Shown: piece after piece, positions 47,731 through 60,000 of the stretch
How positions within the stretch are numbered: the first letter of the stretch is position 1
Layout of the letters: each line of letters opens with the position of its first letter
NCBI GenBank assembly: GCA_026419785.1
Contig: JAODTK010005808.1
Coordinates: 1 to 64,000, forward strand
Source: Sclerodactyla briareus
Lineage: Eukaryota > Echinodermata > Holothuroidea > Dendrochirotida > Sclerodactylidae
DNA length: 64,000 nt
Reading direction: 5' to 3'
Translations under genes and position numbers: made by a program
Notes under the pieces: model-generated
Told to the model about the DNA's origin: nothing
Databases searched by the model: none
What the model saw: only the letters and a program-made list of their open reading frames with translations

Positions 47731-49535
47731 CGTACATCAGGCAACACTGGACACACTAGAACAATGAGAACCTAGTTGCATACACCCCTTAAGTACTGAA
47801 TAAGTTCCAATGATCTGGAAAATCATGGCCGCTCCACCCAGATAATAGGACTAATGTGACATTTAACAAATTGACTTACGTATCGATGTTTCAGCGAGTA
47901 GCCGATTAACTTTAGTAATCGCAAAGAAAAAGTTGTGAATGTATTTCAAAATGCTACTCGTGATTACACGCAAAAAAAGAAAAAGATAGTTATAATTTGC
48001 AAAGCAATTATTTCCTCTAAAAATTGATTCCCAAACCCTGTCCAGTCTTAAAACAACTCCACAAACGCACGCTATCAGTTATATGAACATAGCCGAAGGC
48101 GCAGCTAACAATGGAAGTCCGCATGGTTGTATTTCTCGTTTTGAATCGATAGTTGAAAAGAACTTATGACAACGAAAGTATGGCAAAAACAGCACATGCA
48201 TGCGGCCACATGTAATGTGTACGCAGGCAGAAGTAATGCTCCTAATTCTTTCATACGTAAATATGTATGCCCAGCGGCCCGGCCACAAACAGGTCATAGG
48301 GCAATTGCCAGTAGGCCCTAACGAACTGTGATTATTGTAGCTAAAAAACTTGAAGGCAAGGGCACAGTCGAAAATCAGCCCTGAAAGCCACCAGATCTCA
48401 GGTAGTAATTATTTTTTCCACCAATTGCCCAATCAATCACATTAATTCATCATAGTGAATTGTAGCCCCTACGCGAAAAAACTTGCAGTATCGCGGATCG
48501 AAGTGGATCGACGATCGCTAATAATTCCAGAGTTAGTTAGAAAATCTATAGATTTAAGTGCGATTAAAAGTTTTGTTGTCGGCGGCCTGTACCAAATAAA
48601 TAGGAGTGGCCGACTTGGTAGTAGAGTAACGCACTGTACATATCAGTGGGAAAGCATGTCAGAATGCCTAGTGAAACAGTAAGTAGGTGATGACCAGTGT
48701 TCCAAACAGGGCTAAGGTATTGGAACTAGTGCAACCAGCATCAGGCGAGTATGCAAGCAAATATAGGCTTTGCAGCGTTTAAATTGTTACAACAAAGCTG
48801 CGATGTCCGTGGCGGCGGGTATTCGGCAAATAAGAAAATAAACAGCTCCCAACACACGTGTGGCAGTTTTATTACATTTTCAACAGGTTGCGGATGAGTG
48901 CGATGTAGCGGGAGGCTTGGATCGGCGAAAAATACATAACTTTGATCAGTACCGGTGGTTGGTAGCCAATACCGGTACTTTAGCCCGTACCCGGTAATAA
49001 TAACTGTGCAGTTGACCGCGGGTACTGCGAGTACTGGTGCTGCGAGTACCTGTACTATAATATCCCGGTATACCGTGCAACCCCAGGCGTTTGTGGTCAG
49101 AGCCCCGGCGTGACATTCGATGGCTAAATAGTAATCTAATAGGATTTCGTGGAACTACTGGTTTCTACGCCTTTGAGTACTCCGTCGATTATTCGCAAAT
49201 TTTGCTTGCAGAGTAGCGTGTACTTCACTACATCTTTTTGGGGGAAACACTACTACTATCTCAACTATTCTCTATGGGTGAAGTTTGCTCATATATATTC
49301 TCGGTACAAATTTGGAAAAGTGACTCTAGATAAAAATGTATATTCATTCCAAGGTAGAAGGATATGCCCGCCCCATCCACCTGAACAAAGCCTGGAAATG
49401 ACAGGCTTACCTTTTCCATATAGCATAGTGAAGGTAAAGTGGAGGGGGGTGGGGTCATAGGTTTAGAAGTAATGTGACGCATTAATGATTTCCTGCTTTT
49501 TCCGTTTCTCTGAACACTCCATGTCATCGTATCAG
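47731..49535. other. Intron-like sequence
   Basis: No feature beyond short frames. A repetitive stretch of cggtact/tactggt words lies near 48945-49080. Confidence 0.4.
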
Positions 49536-49961
49536 GCGTGCTCTCATCGCACGGCCGACAAGACCTACATCCGTCCCACCTCTACCTAGGGGACCTACGG
49601 TGGAGCACCTCCAACCTGGCATCGTCCCCCACCCTCGTCATCGCTCTCGACGCGATGGGGGACTTTGAGAATGCCACCAGAGCAGCACCCGCTTCCCTCC
49701 GCCGATCACAGGATTCCAGGCCGACGGGAGGGTGGGCAACACGGGTAACCTTGGCGTGATCTTCATGCTGGACAACAATGCAACGGCGGATCAACGGACG
49801 AGTGCAGGACGCGCTACCTGAATGACGTAGAGCTCCACCCAGGAATCCCTTCCTCAGTGCATCACCCTGTCCTTGCACATGTGCTCTCAGATGCAAGACG
49901 TCCGTCCTTTTGGCCAAGGCACACAGCCGGTTTCTCATTCTCCTGTTGAAGCCACTTGTTG
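49536..49961 (+). CDS. Pre-AMOP segment and start of AMOP domain
   Basis: Acceptor gtcatcgtatcag (49535), donor ttgttg|gtgagt (49962). LRWSTSNLASSPTLVIAL matches the W…N…V-I-L strand pattern just before AMOP in Mesh/SUSD2-type proteins. ITGFQADGRVGNTGNLGVIF follows one frame over. The 3' part contains SPCPCT and ALSDARRPSFWPR in different frames, matching the CPC…A..D.R start of AMOP, an extracellular Cys-rich adhesion-associated module. Several indels are needed. The composition is distinctly more GC-rich than the introns, as expected for an exon. Confidence 0.6.
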
Positions 49962-50799
49962 GTGAGTTGGAAATATCTTTTAGCCAGATCAGCAGTCTCA
50001 TATCTCCGTTTCGCTAGAATTCTCTGTTGTCACTCTTGTACATACCTCTAAACCTACTGAGTTTTGGATTAACCTTTGTTTTTTCGCATGGGAAATGGTT
50101 TTTTTTAATTTTTTAAGTAACCTAACATGTCAGATATTTCGGGGCCTTCCCAGCCCTCCGGAGTCATCATCCATCTGCTAATTTGCATAATTCCTGCTCA
50201 ATTTGAAACTAAGATGATTGAGAGCCGACTAAGAATTGATATACATACAGTGAACCTTGAGTGACAAAAATGTAAAGGTCATTATTTCAAGGTCTCCAGA
50301 GGCATTGAATCATCAAGAAGTACTTGCAGCTACGAAGGCTTTTCACAATTGGCCACATTTTTATACACCCGTAGTATATGGATCAAATCATGTACAGTAG
50401 TTGAACATCGAATAACTACAATGCTCACACTTGACGCTGCTATTGCTTTGGAACACTGCATAACACTATTTGACCTCTGTAAGGCACAATTAGATACTGG
50501 GTTTGGCCTTCCTGATTTCTTGGTCCCATCATTTGCCCAGTTGAAACTCTCTACACATACAGTGGGCTGTCATTGTCGGTGGCTGTGGCCATGTTGGGTG
50601 GCAGTGGGAGTTGTGAATCGTTAGTTTTCAACATTTTGGGTGCTTTATGTCATCAGAGCTATCATTGAATAATGAAGGAATTTTCCGAGTCTCCACTATG
50701 CTCTTTTTAAATGTCTAATTTGCCTTTTTTTGGTTCTATAAACACACCACATGCTAATCAGGCATTTTTTTGTCTCAGAGGATCCTTAGTGGTCACTAT

Positions 50800-51715
50800 G
50801 CTGTGTATGTGTGTGCGTGCGTGGCGCGGGTGTTTTGTGTGGTGTGTCACACTTTCCCTCGTTAGCAGGATATCTTTTGAACTGAGGTGCAATTGCGACA
50901 ACATTTTAAGGGTAGCAATCGGGGTTGGGTGAACACGACTGATCAGATTGGGCCCAAAGTCACTGATTAAGTATTGGTAATTAGCCTATTTCTGTAATTT
51001 AAATTGTTTTAGCTCATTAGCAATTACGGAAAACTGTGGAGGCAATGGTGACTTCAGTTTTGACCCTAGATTGCAGGATAATGAAGTGTAGATGGAATGA
51101 TTAGATTTTCAGCGTAAAATATGGTAATCAAGTCATCTAATTTGCATAATTTATGCGACTTAAACGCTTGTCGGATTCTCATTAAACTTGGTGAATATGA
51201 TCTACTTTCAGTCCCCAAACAGTCTAACAAAGATTCTGGGTTCAATGGAGGTCATCAAACGTACCAATTTGCATATTTTATGCGAAATCTTCAAGTTGCT
51301 TGGATGTTTCATGAAACCGGCGGGTATGATCTACCTTGAGTTCCAATTTCTTTATCATGGATTCAGGGTCATACTGGTGGTCATTCAACATGTCTTTTTG
51401 TCCATAAGTTATGCTCATTTTTGAAGTTTGCCCGAATTTTCGTGAAACTTTGTGAATGGCCTAAATTTGCCATATGCAGAGGCATTTTAGGCACATTTCC
51501 ACAAGACTTTTACTCTTTTAGTAGAACATTGTCAATAATCAGTCCTTTGGAAGTTGAAATTGGTCGACTGATTATAGGCATTCCTGTTAATTGCTAATAC
51601 CGGAATCTTCAAGCGACACATGGAATGGTATTGTAATTGTTTTTTGCATTGTGACTGATAGAAGTGAACACTGATCGCGCAACCAGGCGAACACTGGGGG
51701 CGCTCGCCTTGTTAG
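50800..51715 (+). repeat. Dispersed repeat family R2, copy 3
   Basis: It starts in a GT-rich run with gtgtgtcacactttccct, has ~165-bp subunits with gtctaatttgcataat-type words, and ends ccaggcgaacactgggggcg ctcgccttgtt, like the end of the 12580 copy. Confidence 0.6.
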
Positions 51716-51929
51716 TCACAAATTACCCAATTCGTCAAAAGAAAAAAGTTTTTGCCCAATATGGGCGAGTTGACTACGCAATTTGTACATACTGCTTGCA
51801 AAAACAAACAACCTACGACTTTTTCAGATGATTAGTCCAGTAACAGGGAAAAAGATATCACATCAGCGTTGGATTCTCTGCTCATGCAGGAAACAGAAGT
51901 GTGTGTCAAACATCATCGGAGCATCATCA

Positions 51930-52060
51930 GGGGTTCCCCGCGGTTCATGGAAACCTGGAAAAGTCATGGAATTTCATCACTTCAAAATCCAGGCCTGGAG
52001 TAGTTTTGAAATCCAGAGAAATTTTGTTGAGCCAGGTAAAGTCTTGAAAATTCCCAGGCA
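51930..52060 (+). repeat. Dispersed repeat with catggaaacctgg, copy 2
   Basis: Related to 15180-15300; shares gtcatggaatttcat and aaatccaggcctgga. Confidence 0.55.
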
Positions 52061-52307
52061 TGACGTGAACGTGTTGTCACTTTCTCCCCACTGTTTTCTG
52101 TTGTTGCTTCAAGTCTTTTGGATGTTCAGTTGAGAAATGCTGTGCGAGATGTCGTAGAGGTTATGGAAATCCTTTAATATTTGGTATGAAAAGGTCCATG
52201 GAATTGATGCTCAGAACTCTGCAGACCCTGAATCATTAATGTGGTTTATTTATCGTCCAAGAAATATGCCAAAACGACTGGGTGTTTTCTTGTTGCTCAT
52301 TTTGCAG

Positions 52308-52677
52308 GGGCTAGACATTTGAACAACTGTCTCCAGCAGTCACAAGCGCCCCCAACCACCACATCCGACGACTCACGTATGGGAAGCTTTCTGCTACTAT
52401 GACAGCTCCGGTGCTGTCCTATCCGGGTACGGTAACCACCGTCTGGAGGAGCCTATGTCCAGAGGTGGCATAACGCATAAATCCCTGATGCAACCATCAC
52501 ACAGATTGGCAGGGGAATTCTCTCACATGGACAGTCTGCCCACCGTCCACTGTCTATGTTGACCCGGAGGTCTGGAGAAATGCCGTGTTTCTCACACCAT
52601 GTCTCGGGCACTGCAGTTGAGAGCATGACCGGGTTATGTAATGCCCATGGCGAGGCCCGTCCGCTGAAACTCCCTCA
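52308..52677 (+). CDS. AMOP domain, second part
   Basis: Acceptor tgttgctcattttgcag (52307), donor cctca|gtaagc (52678). GARHLNNCLQQS, then WEAFCYYDSSGAVLSGYG and PMSRGGITHK match the AMOP end (GA..C..S … CCYD.nG.L … GG..H). Where relatives usually have CC, this has CY; frame indels are near. The latter half (TVCPPSTVYVDPEVWRNAVF in another frame) would lead toward the AMOP-VWD linker. AMOP is found only in extracellular proteins, usually beside VWD, as here. Confidence 0.75.
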
Positions 52678-53044
52678 GTAAGCCCTCCACATTCGGTTTT
52701 CGTTTGGGCCTCCTACTCAATGCCCTCTTCTTCAATTGCTGAGATACCAAATTGGTATCCTCCCCGGCTTAAGGGTCAACCAATCTTTGCTCTCCCACAT
52801 ACCTTTTCTATATACTGTACAGTGGGGTATTACTCAGTCCCACTCAATACCAGAAATATCCTCAGATAGTTGATGGGGTCATTTCCTTCCAGGGGAGACC
52901 ACAGCTCCTAATATACCTCATCTTCTTCCGATCTATTTTGACCTTTGCCTTTTTGGCCCTAATTAAAAAAAAAATTTTCTGTTATGCTTGATAGCGACAT
53001 CTACCCCCATGTAAATAAAGTACTTTTTCATTCACCCCGAACAG

Positions 53045-53164
53045 GCCCTTTTATTCCGCTATTATTGTTTGTGGGCACGGGCCCGTCTACCACATCCTCC
53101 TGCAGCCTCTACGAGAGCAGGCGTCCTAAGCTGGCGTGTTCAGGGTCATTGTCATTTGCAACGG
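53045..53164 (+). CDS. AMOP-VWD linker exon
   Basis: Acceptor tttttcattcaccccgaacag (53044), donor acgg|gtgagt (53165), 120 bp. TTSSCSLYESRRPKLACSG follows the C..Y..RRP…C linker that joins AMOP to VWD in this class. A second frame is also open. The exact phase into the next exon does not fit without an indel. Confidence 0.6.
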
Positions 53165-53334
53165 GTGAGTCAATCCAAACAAAAGGGAGAATCTAGGAAA
53201 ACATAACATTCATCACTCAAGGTAATAATTATAACAATGTGTTCATTTATTACAGACACTCAATTAGGCATTTCTAAGCACTTTATCCTCTGTTAGTTGA
53301 AATTCATAAACCAGTCCTTTGAATCTTCCAACAG

Positions 53335-53539
53335 CTGAGTAGTGGTGACCCTCATTTTCACCTTGGATGGGGCGAGGTACACCTACAATGGACTGGGCGA
53401 GTTTGTTATGATCCGCTCCCTCTCGGTGTTCCCTTGAAGCTACGTGTCTTACCAAGCCATGCTACTTCACCGGGATCAAAACATGGTCACACCGGCTACA
53501 GTCATCGTGGGCTTCGCGGCACAGTTTTATGGCCACAGG
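53335..53539 (+). CDS. VWD domain, N-terminal part
   Basis: The acceptor gaatcttccaacag (53334) is followed by LSSGDPHF and, one base over, LDGARYTYNGLGEFVMIR. GDPHF-x-xLDG-x-x-Y-T-x-N-G-x-GE is the diagnostic start of the von Willebrand factor type D domain. Later MVTPATVIVGFAAQ matches the aTv..afAaq strand. The donor is cacagg|gtttgt (53540). One indel lies in ttttcacctt and another after about 53425. VWD domains in this family fold outside the cell and may carry a cleavage or multimer-forming function. Confidence 0.85.
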
Positions 53540-54625
53540 GTTTGTATAGATAAACTATCTAAGTATTCATTTCTAGTATAAGATATATGTTTTCAGGTTT
53601 TCCTGGAACAATGCAGCTAAACCTGGATGCAATTTTGTGAGCTAGGCATCAACTATATGGGTAATGTATCGTAGTACTGAAGGTGAGTTGCATTCAACAT
53701 GCAAAAGCTACTAAGTGTGGAGGTCAGGTCATGTAAACACCATGCTACAACCAACTCATGAATTATAACCAATTTTTTATTATCTTCTATTTTATTAGGA
53801 TATGTACCTCGTAACATGAGGTTATCATGCGCGCTAAACAAATGCATTTTGAGCAAACTATCGTACACCTTATAGGAAAGCTGGGCTTTTCTATAAAAAA
53901 AATGTCTTCCCGCGACAATCTGCCCATGAATCCCTAGACATAATGCTCGAATTGTCCTAAATATTTTATTTCTTTACCAGGTAGTTATCCTTAAATGCGA
54001 ATAGGGACAGCATTAAATGATCTACAATGAAGCACAAGCCCTCTCGGTGATATCAGCCCTTATAGTGAGTATTCTGTCTGTGCACAAAGGTCGGCGGATT
54101 TATTTGAACCATAGAACATGCCGGTGAACTCCTGTAGAACTTGGTGCTATGGATATATTGGGGCAGCAGGGCATGAACATGGTAACACAAAAGTGCATCG
54201 CAAGAATAAAAAATTACGCAAAAGTTGTTGTATAGTGTTCCGGAGCATCCCTAGTTTTTCGCATGGTGCCCGTATTTATTTGGGGTCCATCGTTTTGCTT
54301 TAAAGTACAAATGATTCTTAGTGCGAAAGTGGTTGCATGTTTAATTCCACACATAGACTGCAATGAAATTCAGACAATAAACTCCCTGCCCAAAATTGGA
54401 AGGGTCTTGTGATTTTTTTCTTTTTATAAAACTCCAATATTCAGCACTACTGAAGTTATTATTAATCTTAATTATTAATATAATATATATATTTAGTTAT
54501 TATTATCTTTATTTCTTCCCGGACCCTTTCGTCGCCTGTATGCATGTTCAAGCAATCCTGTCATATTTCAATCTTCACAGCACCTGTACAAAACTATTCC
54601 AGTCAAATATCCTATTCCTTTTCAG
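53540..54625. other. Intron-like sequence
   Basis: No feature is recognised; AT-rich near 54455-54520. Confidence 0.4.
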
Positions 54626-54835
54626 ACCCCTTCGTCACACAAGATGGCCAAGTGACCCTTACTTGTGTCAAATACCCTCTGACCAGTAGGGAGGAGTTAT
54701 CCCTTCGTTTCTCTGAAGGCGGGAATGCTACGAGGCTGGTCTTCACAGTAGTGAGGTGGAACCCTCGCCTACAGTTCTCAGCAAGGCGCCGTGGTCATCG
54801 ATTCAGTGGGACTGCTGGGATGTTTATTTGTGATG
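54626..54835 (+). CDS. VWD domain, middle part
   Basis: Acceptor tattccttttcag (54625), donor gtgatg|gtatcc (54836), 210 bp, fully open: DPFVTQDGQVTLTCVKYPL, ELSLRFSEGGNATRLVFTVV, and GTAGMFICDG at the end. In isolation the start could pass for an Ig strand pair, but the place between the GDPHF and NGD exons and the phase-true join to SMNGD make it VWD. A second frame has YSSQQGAVVIDSVGLLG, nearer the GLLG motif, so an internal indel is possible. Confidence 0.7.
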
Positions 54836-54958
54836 GTATCCCCTAAATAATAATTAGCTCGAGATGAAATTCAATTAGTTCAAGTTAAAAAATTTCTCTT
54901 CTTCAAGAGTTTTAATCAAGTCTCTGGTAATTATACATTCATGTTTTCTTCTTGGCAG

Positions 54959-55072
54959 GTTCGATGAATGGAGACATACAGAGATGACTTTATCTTCAGC
55001 AATGGATCGCAGCTCAATTTAAACGATGACAAGGTTATTACTGAGCCAGAGTGTGCCCGTTTAGGCCAGTCT
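54959..55072 (+). CDS. VWD domain, NGD-DDF part
   Basis: Acceptor tgttttcttcttggcag (54958), donor cagtct|gtgagt (55073). It reads SMNGDIQR and, one base over, DDFIFSNGSQLNLNDD KVITEPECARLGQS. (G)x-NGD…DDF.…NG is the conserved VWD turn that follows GLxG. It joins the previous exon in phase. Confidence 0.8.
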
Positions 55073-55389
55073 GTGAGTAATGGGATTGAGCATGTACATT
55101 TTGTGACACTGCTTCAGATCAGGCCTCCCTACTATATACACTGACGCAGTTTTGTGTTGTTGTGTGGGCACAATGGGTAAGTTTTTAAGGTTCCTAAGCA
55201 AAACAGGTATCAACATCACCAGTAATTATAACTAGGACTCACGATATCAACAAAAACCTGCCACCTGACCTCTGCAGTCTCTGCACCTTTCACCTCCAAT
55301 TTGGACTTCCGATGGTCGACCTCTGGCCTAATCATTTGAAATAAATTCACTAGTGATGTAAGGTGCTATTGTACAATTAACAGCTTGTA

Positions 55390-55800
55390 AACCTGATAAC
55401 TACCCGTCCTAGATGGTGAAGCCCATACGCATCGATCATGATGTCACCTTGTGAGTCCATGAGATGCCATTCTTTTGGGGTCAGGTGAGAGATCAACAAA
55501 GAGGTGGAAGTTGGGAAATTCTTGTAAATTTGATGAATTTCAGAATGCTTGGTCTGATTTGTTGATATGTCAGTGTGTAGCTCTCTTATTCCATAAGTAC
55601 AGGAACCCTTTGGCTTTGCTCAAGATGCGTCATTTCGGTGAAAAATGGAAAATTTGTCAGAGTCATCAATATGTTGCCGCATCGTGAGCTTGTCCAATTT
55701 TGCCTATTAGTAATGTGTCGGTCTATAGGTTTGTCAGAAATGGTCGAGGAATCATCTAAGCCCTTTTGGCTTCTGGTCATCAAACATGCTTATCCGCGTA
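55390..55800 (+). repeat. Worn copy of dispersed repeat R1
   Basis: Weak matches to R1 subunits: gtgagtccatgaga…ttttggggtcaggtgaga, cagaatgcttggtctgat, gtacaggaaccctttggctt. Confidence 0.45.
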
Positions 55801-55849
55801 ACTAGATTATATTTATATTAAGTAAGGTTTCATCTCGACCCACCTTCAG

Positions 55850-56103
55850 GGCGGAAACTCCAGCACTCGCTGTGTCACTTTATAATGAGGGAGAGACTGG
55901 GAGTCATTCAACGATGGACCATCAGCCGGTTTTTAAACGGGATTTGGTGGAAGACCCCGCTTGTCAGCTATGTGCCGGAAGCTCGCCTGAAGCAGATGGG
56001 GTCAGAGAGTGTATATACGACCTGGCTGGTCACTCATGAGCAGTGCTAGCCAACGTCAGCAGAGATTATGTTGCCAGGGATGTCATGCGAAGGGAATTAG
56101 AAG
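55850..56103 (+). CDS. VWD domain, C-terminal part
   Basis: Acceptor ctcgacccaccttcag (55849), donor tagaag|gtattt (56104). SLYNEGET, WESFNDGPSAGF in a second frame, PVFKRDLVEDPACQLCAG, ECIYDLA and VLANVSRDY match the SLF.Y…GE…F.d…F.P.F…C…eC.YD.a.T…lA end of Mesh/SUSD2-type VWD. At least three indels are needed. The last codons join in phase to ENSPPEF in the next exon. Confidence 0.75.
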
Positions 56104-56164
56104 GTATTTCATTACTTTCGTTTTCTTTTGATTCCTGGACGAAATCAGAGAATATAGCAAGTCA

Positions 56165-57690
56165 CGTCGTGTGTGTGTTGTGTGTGTGTGGGTGTGTGTG
56201 TGTATGTGTGTGTGGACGCCCAGCTGGTAAACACGATATTAACTTGATAAGGTATGGGTAGGTTCAGGATCAACTTGGTATGTGGGTTCCCCATGATGAG
56301 TACATTGAACCCTATTGTTTTTTGTTTTTGGGTCAGGCAGAGGTCATCTGAGGTCACAAGAGGTTCAACGTCTGAAAAATTTTGATAACACGATAAGTCC
56401 AGAATGGTTGGTCTGGTAATTTGAATGGGGTGTTATCCTTCTTATGGGCAGTACAGGAACCCTATTGTTTTTGGTTCAGGGTCGGGGGGGATTTTGGCTA
56501 AATAGAGAAACTTTGTGGAAAATACTGATATTTGGCCAATTTTGGCTTGTAAACACGATAAACTCGACACCCCACCGGGGAGGAAGCTCATACTTGAGCT
56601 ATGTGTGTGCCCCATGATGGAAATTGAACCATAGTCTTCGGGGATTTAAGGTCAGAGGTCATCATTGGTCACTAGAGGTCAAAAGTCTGAAAACCTTGTA
56701 AACCACGATAAGTCAAATGGTTGGTCTGATCAAGTTGAAATTAGGTGTGTAGCTTATGGGGAGTAAGGAACCCTATTGTTGTGGTTTCAGGTCGCGAGTG
56801 AATTTTGGTCGAAACTAGAAAAAATTTGTGAAAATTCGCTATTTGGCCAATTTTGGCGTGTAAACACGATGACTCGACCCCACCTGGATGATGAAGCTCA
56901 TACTTGGTATGGTGTGTCCCCATGATGAGTACATGACCCCTAAATCGTTTTTGGGGTCGGGTCGAGGTCTCTGAGGTACCAGAAGTCAAAGTCAAAACCT
57001 TGTAAACACGATAAGCAGATCGTTGTCTGATCAGTTTGAAATCAGGTGTATAGCTTTCTTATGGGGTACATAACCCTATTGTTTCTGGTTCGTCGGGGTG
57101 AATTTTTGTTGAACATGAAAATGTGATATTTTAACCATTTTGGCTTGTAAACCGATAAACTGACCCCACCTGGATTGTATGAAGCTCATACTTGGTATGT
57201 TTGTTCCCAGATAGTATTTGAACCCTATGGTTTTTGGGGTCATCCCGAGGTCATCTTGAGGTCAACCGAGGTCACAGTCGAAAACCTTGTAAACAACGGT
57301 AATGTCCAGAACCGGTGGTCTGACAGGTTTAAATTAGGTGTATCGTCTTATGGGTAGTACATGAACCCTATTGTTTTTGGTAAAGGCGGGGTGAATTGCT
57401 CGATACGTGGGTTTGGTGTATTCCCCATATGGTTCATTACCCTATTGTTTTGGGGTCTGTCGGAGGTCATCTACGGTTACCAGAGTTCAAAGCCTTAAAA
57501 CCTTGAAATTTAGTGTTAAGCTTTTCTACCAATATACATGACTATTAGTTGGTTGGGAAAGAGGAAATTTGTCAAACGTTATATTGCCTATACTGAGCTG
57601 GTACTAGCTCCCATTTTTCCCGTGTGTCAGGCTATGGGTTGCCAGAAGCATCAATGGACTCACTACCCTTTTTGGCTTTCTGGTTCATAT
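56165..57690 (+). repeat. Dispersed repeat family R1, copy 2
   Basis: A GT run, then gacgcccagctggtaaacac, and four or more ~315-bp subunits with gtaaacacgataa, cccatgatgagtaca and aaccctattgtttttgg. It ends in the same flank-like phrase as copy 1 (ctcccatttttcc…ggctttctggttc). It sits in the intron after the VWD C-terminal exon. Confidence 0.8.
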
Positions 57691-59451
57691 GTTTTTACAT
57701 TGTACGATTTAGGTATCATCGGGCAGCTGAACGTACTTTATTATGAACATTCCTGGATGTTATAGGATTATTTATAGGTTATAGGAATGCTTTTCATCGA
57801 GTATGTGTTGCAAGTTTATTCATTCTTTCCAGCCATGAGTCAGCTGGCAGACAGTGATCAACACAGAAGGGAGCATGTTACAACATCAATGTTGGGGGGG
57901 CGGGGGGCTTTGGATTGCTCAATGCCTGAGCAGTGCATGAATTATATTAATGAAAGATGAGATTTTGAACGATCTTCAGTTTAACACAGTTGGATTGTTC
58001 CCTTTGTAGAGACATGTGGACACCTGGCAGTTCAGGTTTATGTGAGCAATATATCTTTTGGCTGTAGTTAGCCTGAAGAGTCTCATTTTGGTAGGTTTCA
58101 ACAACGATATGGGTTGAGTCGTGGTTGAACCTGTTTTGAATTGGTCTGTGGTCACATGTCGATGTTGATTTGCGAGGGGTTATTGTTCGGTTGTGACATC
58201 GGCTCTGGAGATAATGCCATTTCTCAGCATTTCTCTCAGAGAAGCAGGCATCTTTGCTACCCGCAGTTGCATGGTTTCGCTGATGGTTGTGGCGAGTTCC
58301 CTATTTCAGTCTTATGTTCAGTTTATGTTGTGGCTGGTGTGATGATTTAAGGTTTGCTGGGCATCAGTAGATCACTCATTAGGATTTTGTGGAGATAATG
58401 TGTCCGATGGAAAGTGCCTCCTGTATCAGCCAAGAATGCCTTCGCTACGTTGGTTTGTGAGTTTTTGCTTGGGGGGGGGGGGGGGGTTGAACCAGTAATC
58501 TTTTGATTCATGTTTTTGGATGGCCTTGCCTTGCCTTGAGATTTCCTGGTAATATCTTTTCGTGTAGCTTGCTAGATTTCAAATGCTTCTCATTTTGTAG
58601 ATGCGCATTCTCATTGCTGCATGGTCAAGGTCATGTGGTTAATGACATTGTATCTGCTTCAGTATGGTTGCGGGGGTTTGGGCAGGTGCGGTATATATAC
58701 ATGGGTCGTTCTCCTCTCTTGCCATTATAGGGTTTGATATCCCCCAGTTTCAAGTTTAGGTCTAAGCTAAGTAAGGCTGTTGCTTTCCAGGTTGGTTTGG
58801 GTTGTGATCTTTAGTCCAAATTGCCCAAAAACTGCTTTACAATTTCATTACGCGCCTTGTCTGCGGTTCTTTGTGTCACGTCCATGAAGACTGTTGGTTG
58901 TCATTAATGTACAGACGTGCCTACTGTTATTGCCAAAGGTGGATTCCTATGACGGGGACAAGAACAGGCCAAAAAGCTTGCTACCTTCCAGAATTTTTCA
59001 TTGGTCGAAGAGCAGGAATTTTCTCACATGAAATATGGTGTCCGGTCCAGCATGATCATGAATAGATTTTATGGTTGGAAGGATATTTAGCTTCTCATCT
59101 GTCATGAGGGGCATCAACCTCCGGTAGGGGTGTGCGAGGGGGTTGTGCAAGAATGGACTATGATGTTAGAGTACAAGTCTATTCTGCTCTACAGGTCCCA
59201 CACATAATAGCCCACAATTTTACTGAAAAAAATTATAATAAAAAACTCGGCCAAGTGTGCAGTCATTGCTATTCATACTAGTCAAAAAGTCATTTTTTTG
59301 TGACTTAATAACTAGTTTAGCCTTCCTCGGGGCCCCAAGAAACTGTGTGTAGTAAAACCATCAGAAATTTCTAAGAAAAATAATACATTCCATTTGAAGC
59401 TCCCTGCACAATAGGTATCAATCTAACAGATCTTCACTTTATGATCCACAG
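57691..59451. other. Intron-like sequence
   Basis: Poly-G tracts lie near 57894-57907 and 58471-58486 (G16-type). No exon was recognised. Confidence 0.4.
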
Positions 59452-59656
59452 AAAATTCACCCCCAGAATTCCTGTCCATAGTAAAGAGCTACACAACACC
59501 ACACCGAGGGTGGTCCAAGCATCAGGGGTAATACAACCTTGCTAGTGAAAGTGGGCGTTACTTACACTTACAGAGTTAGTTTTATCGACTCAGACAAGTC
59601 AGATAATGTTACTCTGACTCTGAAGAATGAGGTTCCTGGGGTTGCGATCGAAGATG
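59452..59656 (+). CDS. Post-VWD segment, first exon
   Basis: Acceptor tttatgatccacag (59451), donor agatg|gtgagt (59657). It reads ENSPPEFLSIVKSY and, after an indel, NTTLLVKVGVTYTYRVSFID and DKSDNVTLTLKN then PGVAIEDG. The NxPP start and D-x-D strand pattern is the segment that follows VWD in Mesh/SUSD2-like proteins. It joins in phase on both sides. Confidence 0.75.
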
Positions 59657-59734
59657 GTGAGTATTCATGGCAGACGTGAACCTACCTCCGTCTCTCTCTT
59701 CTTCCGCTCTCTCTCTCACTCAATCAGTGGAGAA

Positions 59735-60000
59735 ATAATAATATAATATATTAAATTTTTATATAGCACCTTACATAAACATTATCTCAAAGCGCTTTAC
59801 AGAATGAAAATACAAGGAAAGAGTAAGCATGTATGGACACAGAAAATATATATTCACAGTTTAAAATACTTAGCAAACAAGTATTTCTTCAGCTTAGATT
59901 TTAAAGATGTTGAAATCTGCTACCATTCTCCGCGACTGTGGCAGGCGATTCCACGCACGTGGAGCACACACCTGGAGAGCCTTCCCAATAGAACTTAGAA
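59735..60000 (+). repeat. Dispersed repeat with tatatagcacc…aagcgctttaca
   Basis: ttttatatagcaccttacat and ctcaaagcgctttacagaat, then a region reading tgtggcaggcgattccacgc. This kind of sequence is interspersed in many marine invertebrate genomes. The class is not assigned; it is intronic. Confidence 0.5.

Noticed and set aside
47480-47775. NIDO domain ahead of AMOP
   Set aside because: The position is right, but no NTFQ/FxxFNY-type NIDO motif can be read in any frame, so it is left unassigned.
54626-54835. Immunoglobulin domain
   Set aside because: DGQVTLTC looks Ig-like, but in-phase joining to SMNGD/DDF and the GDPHF exon upstream place it inside a VWD domain.
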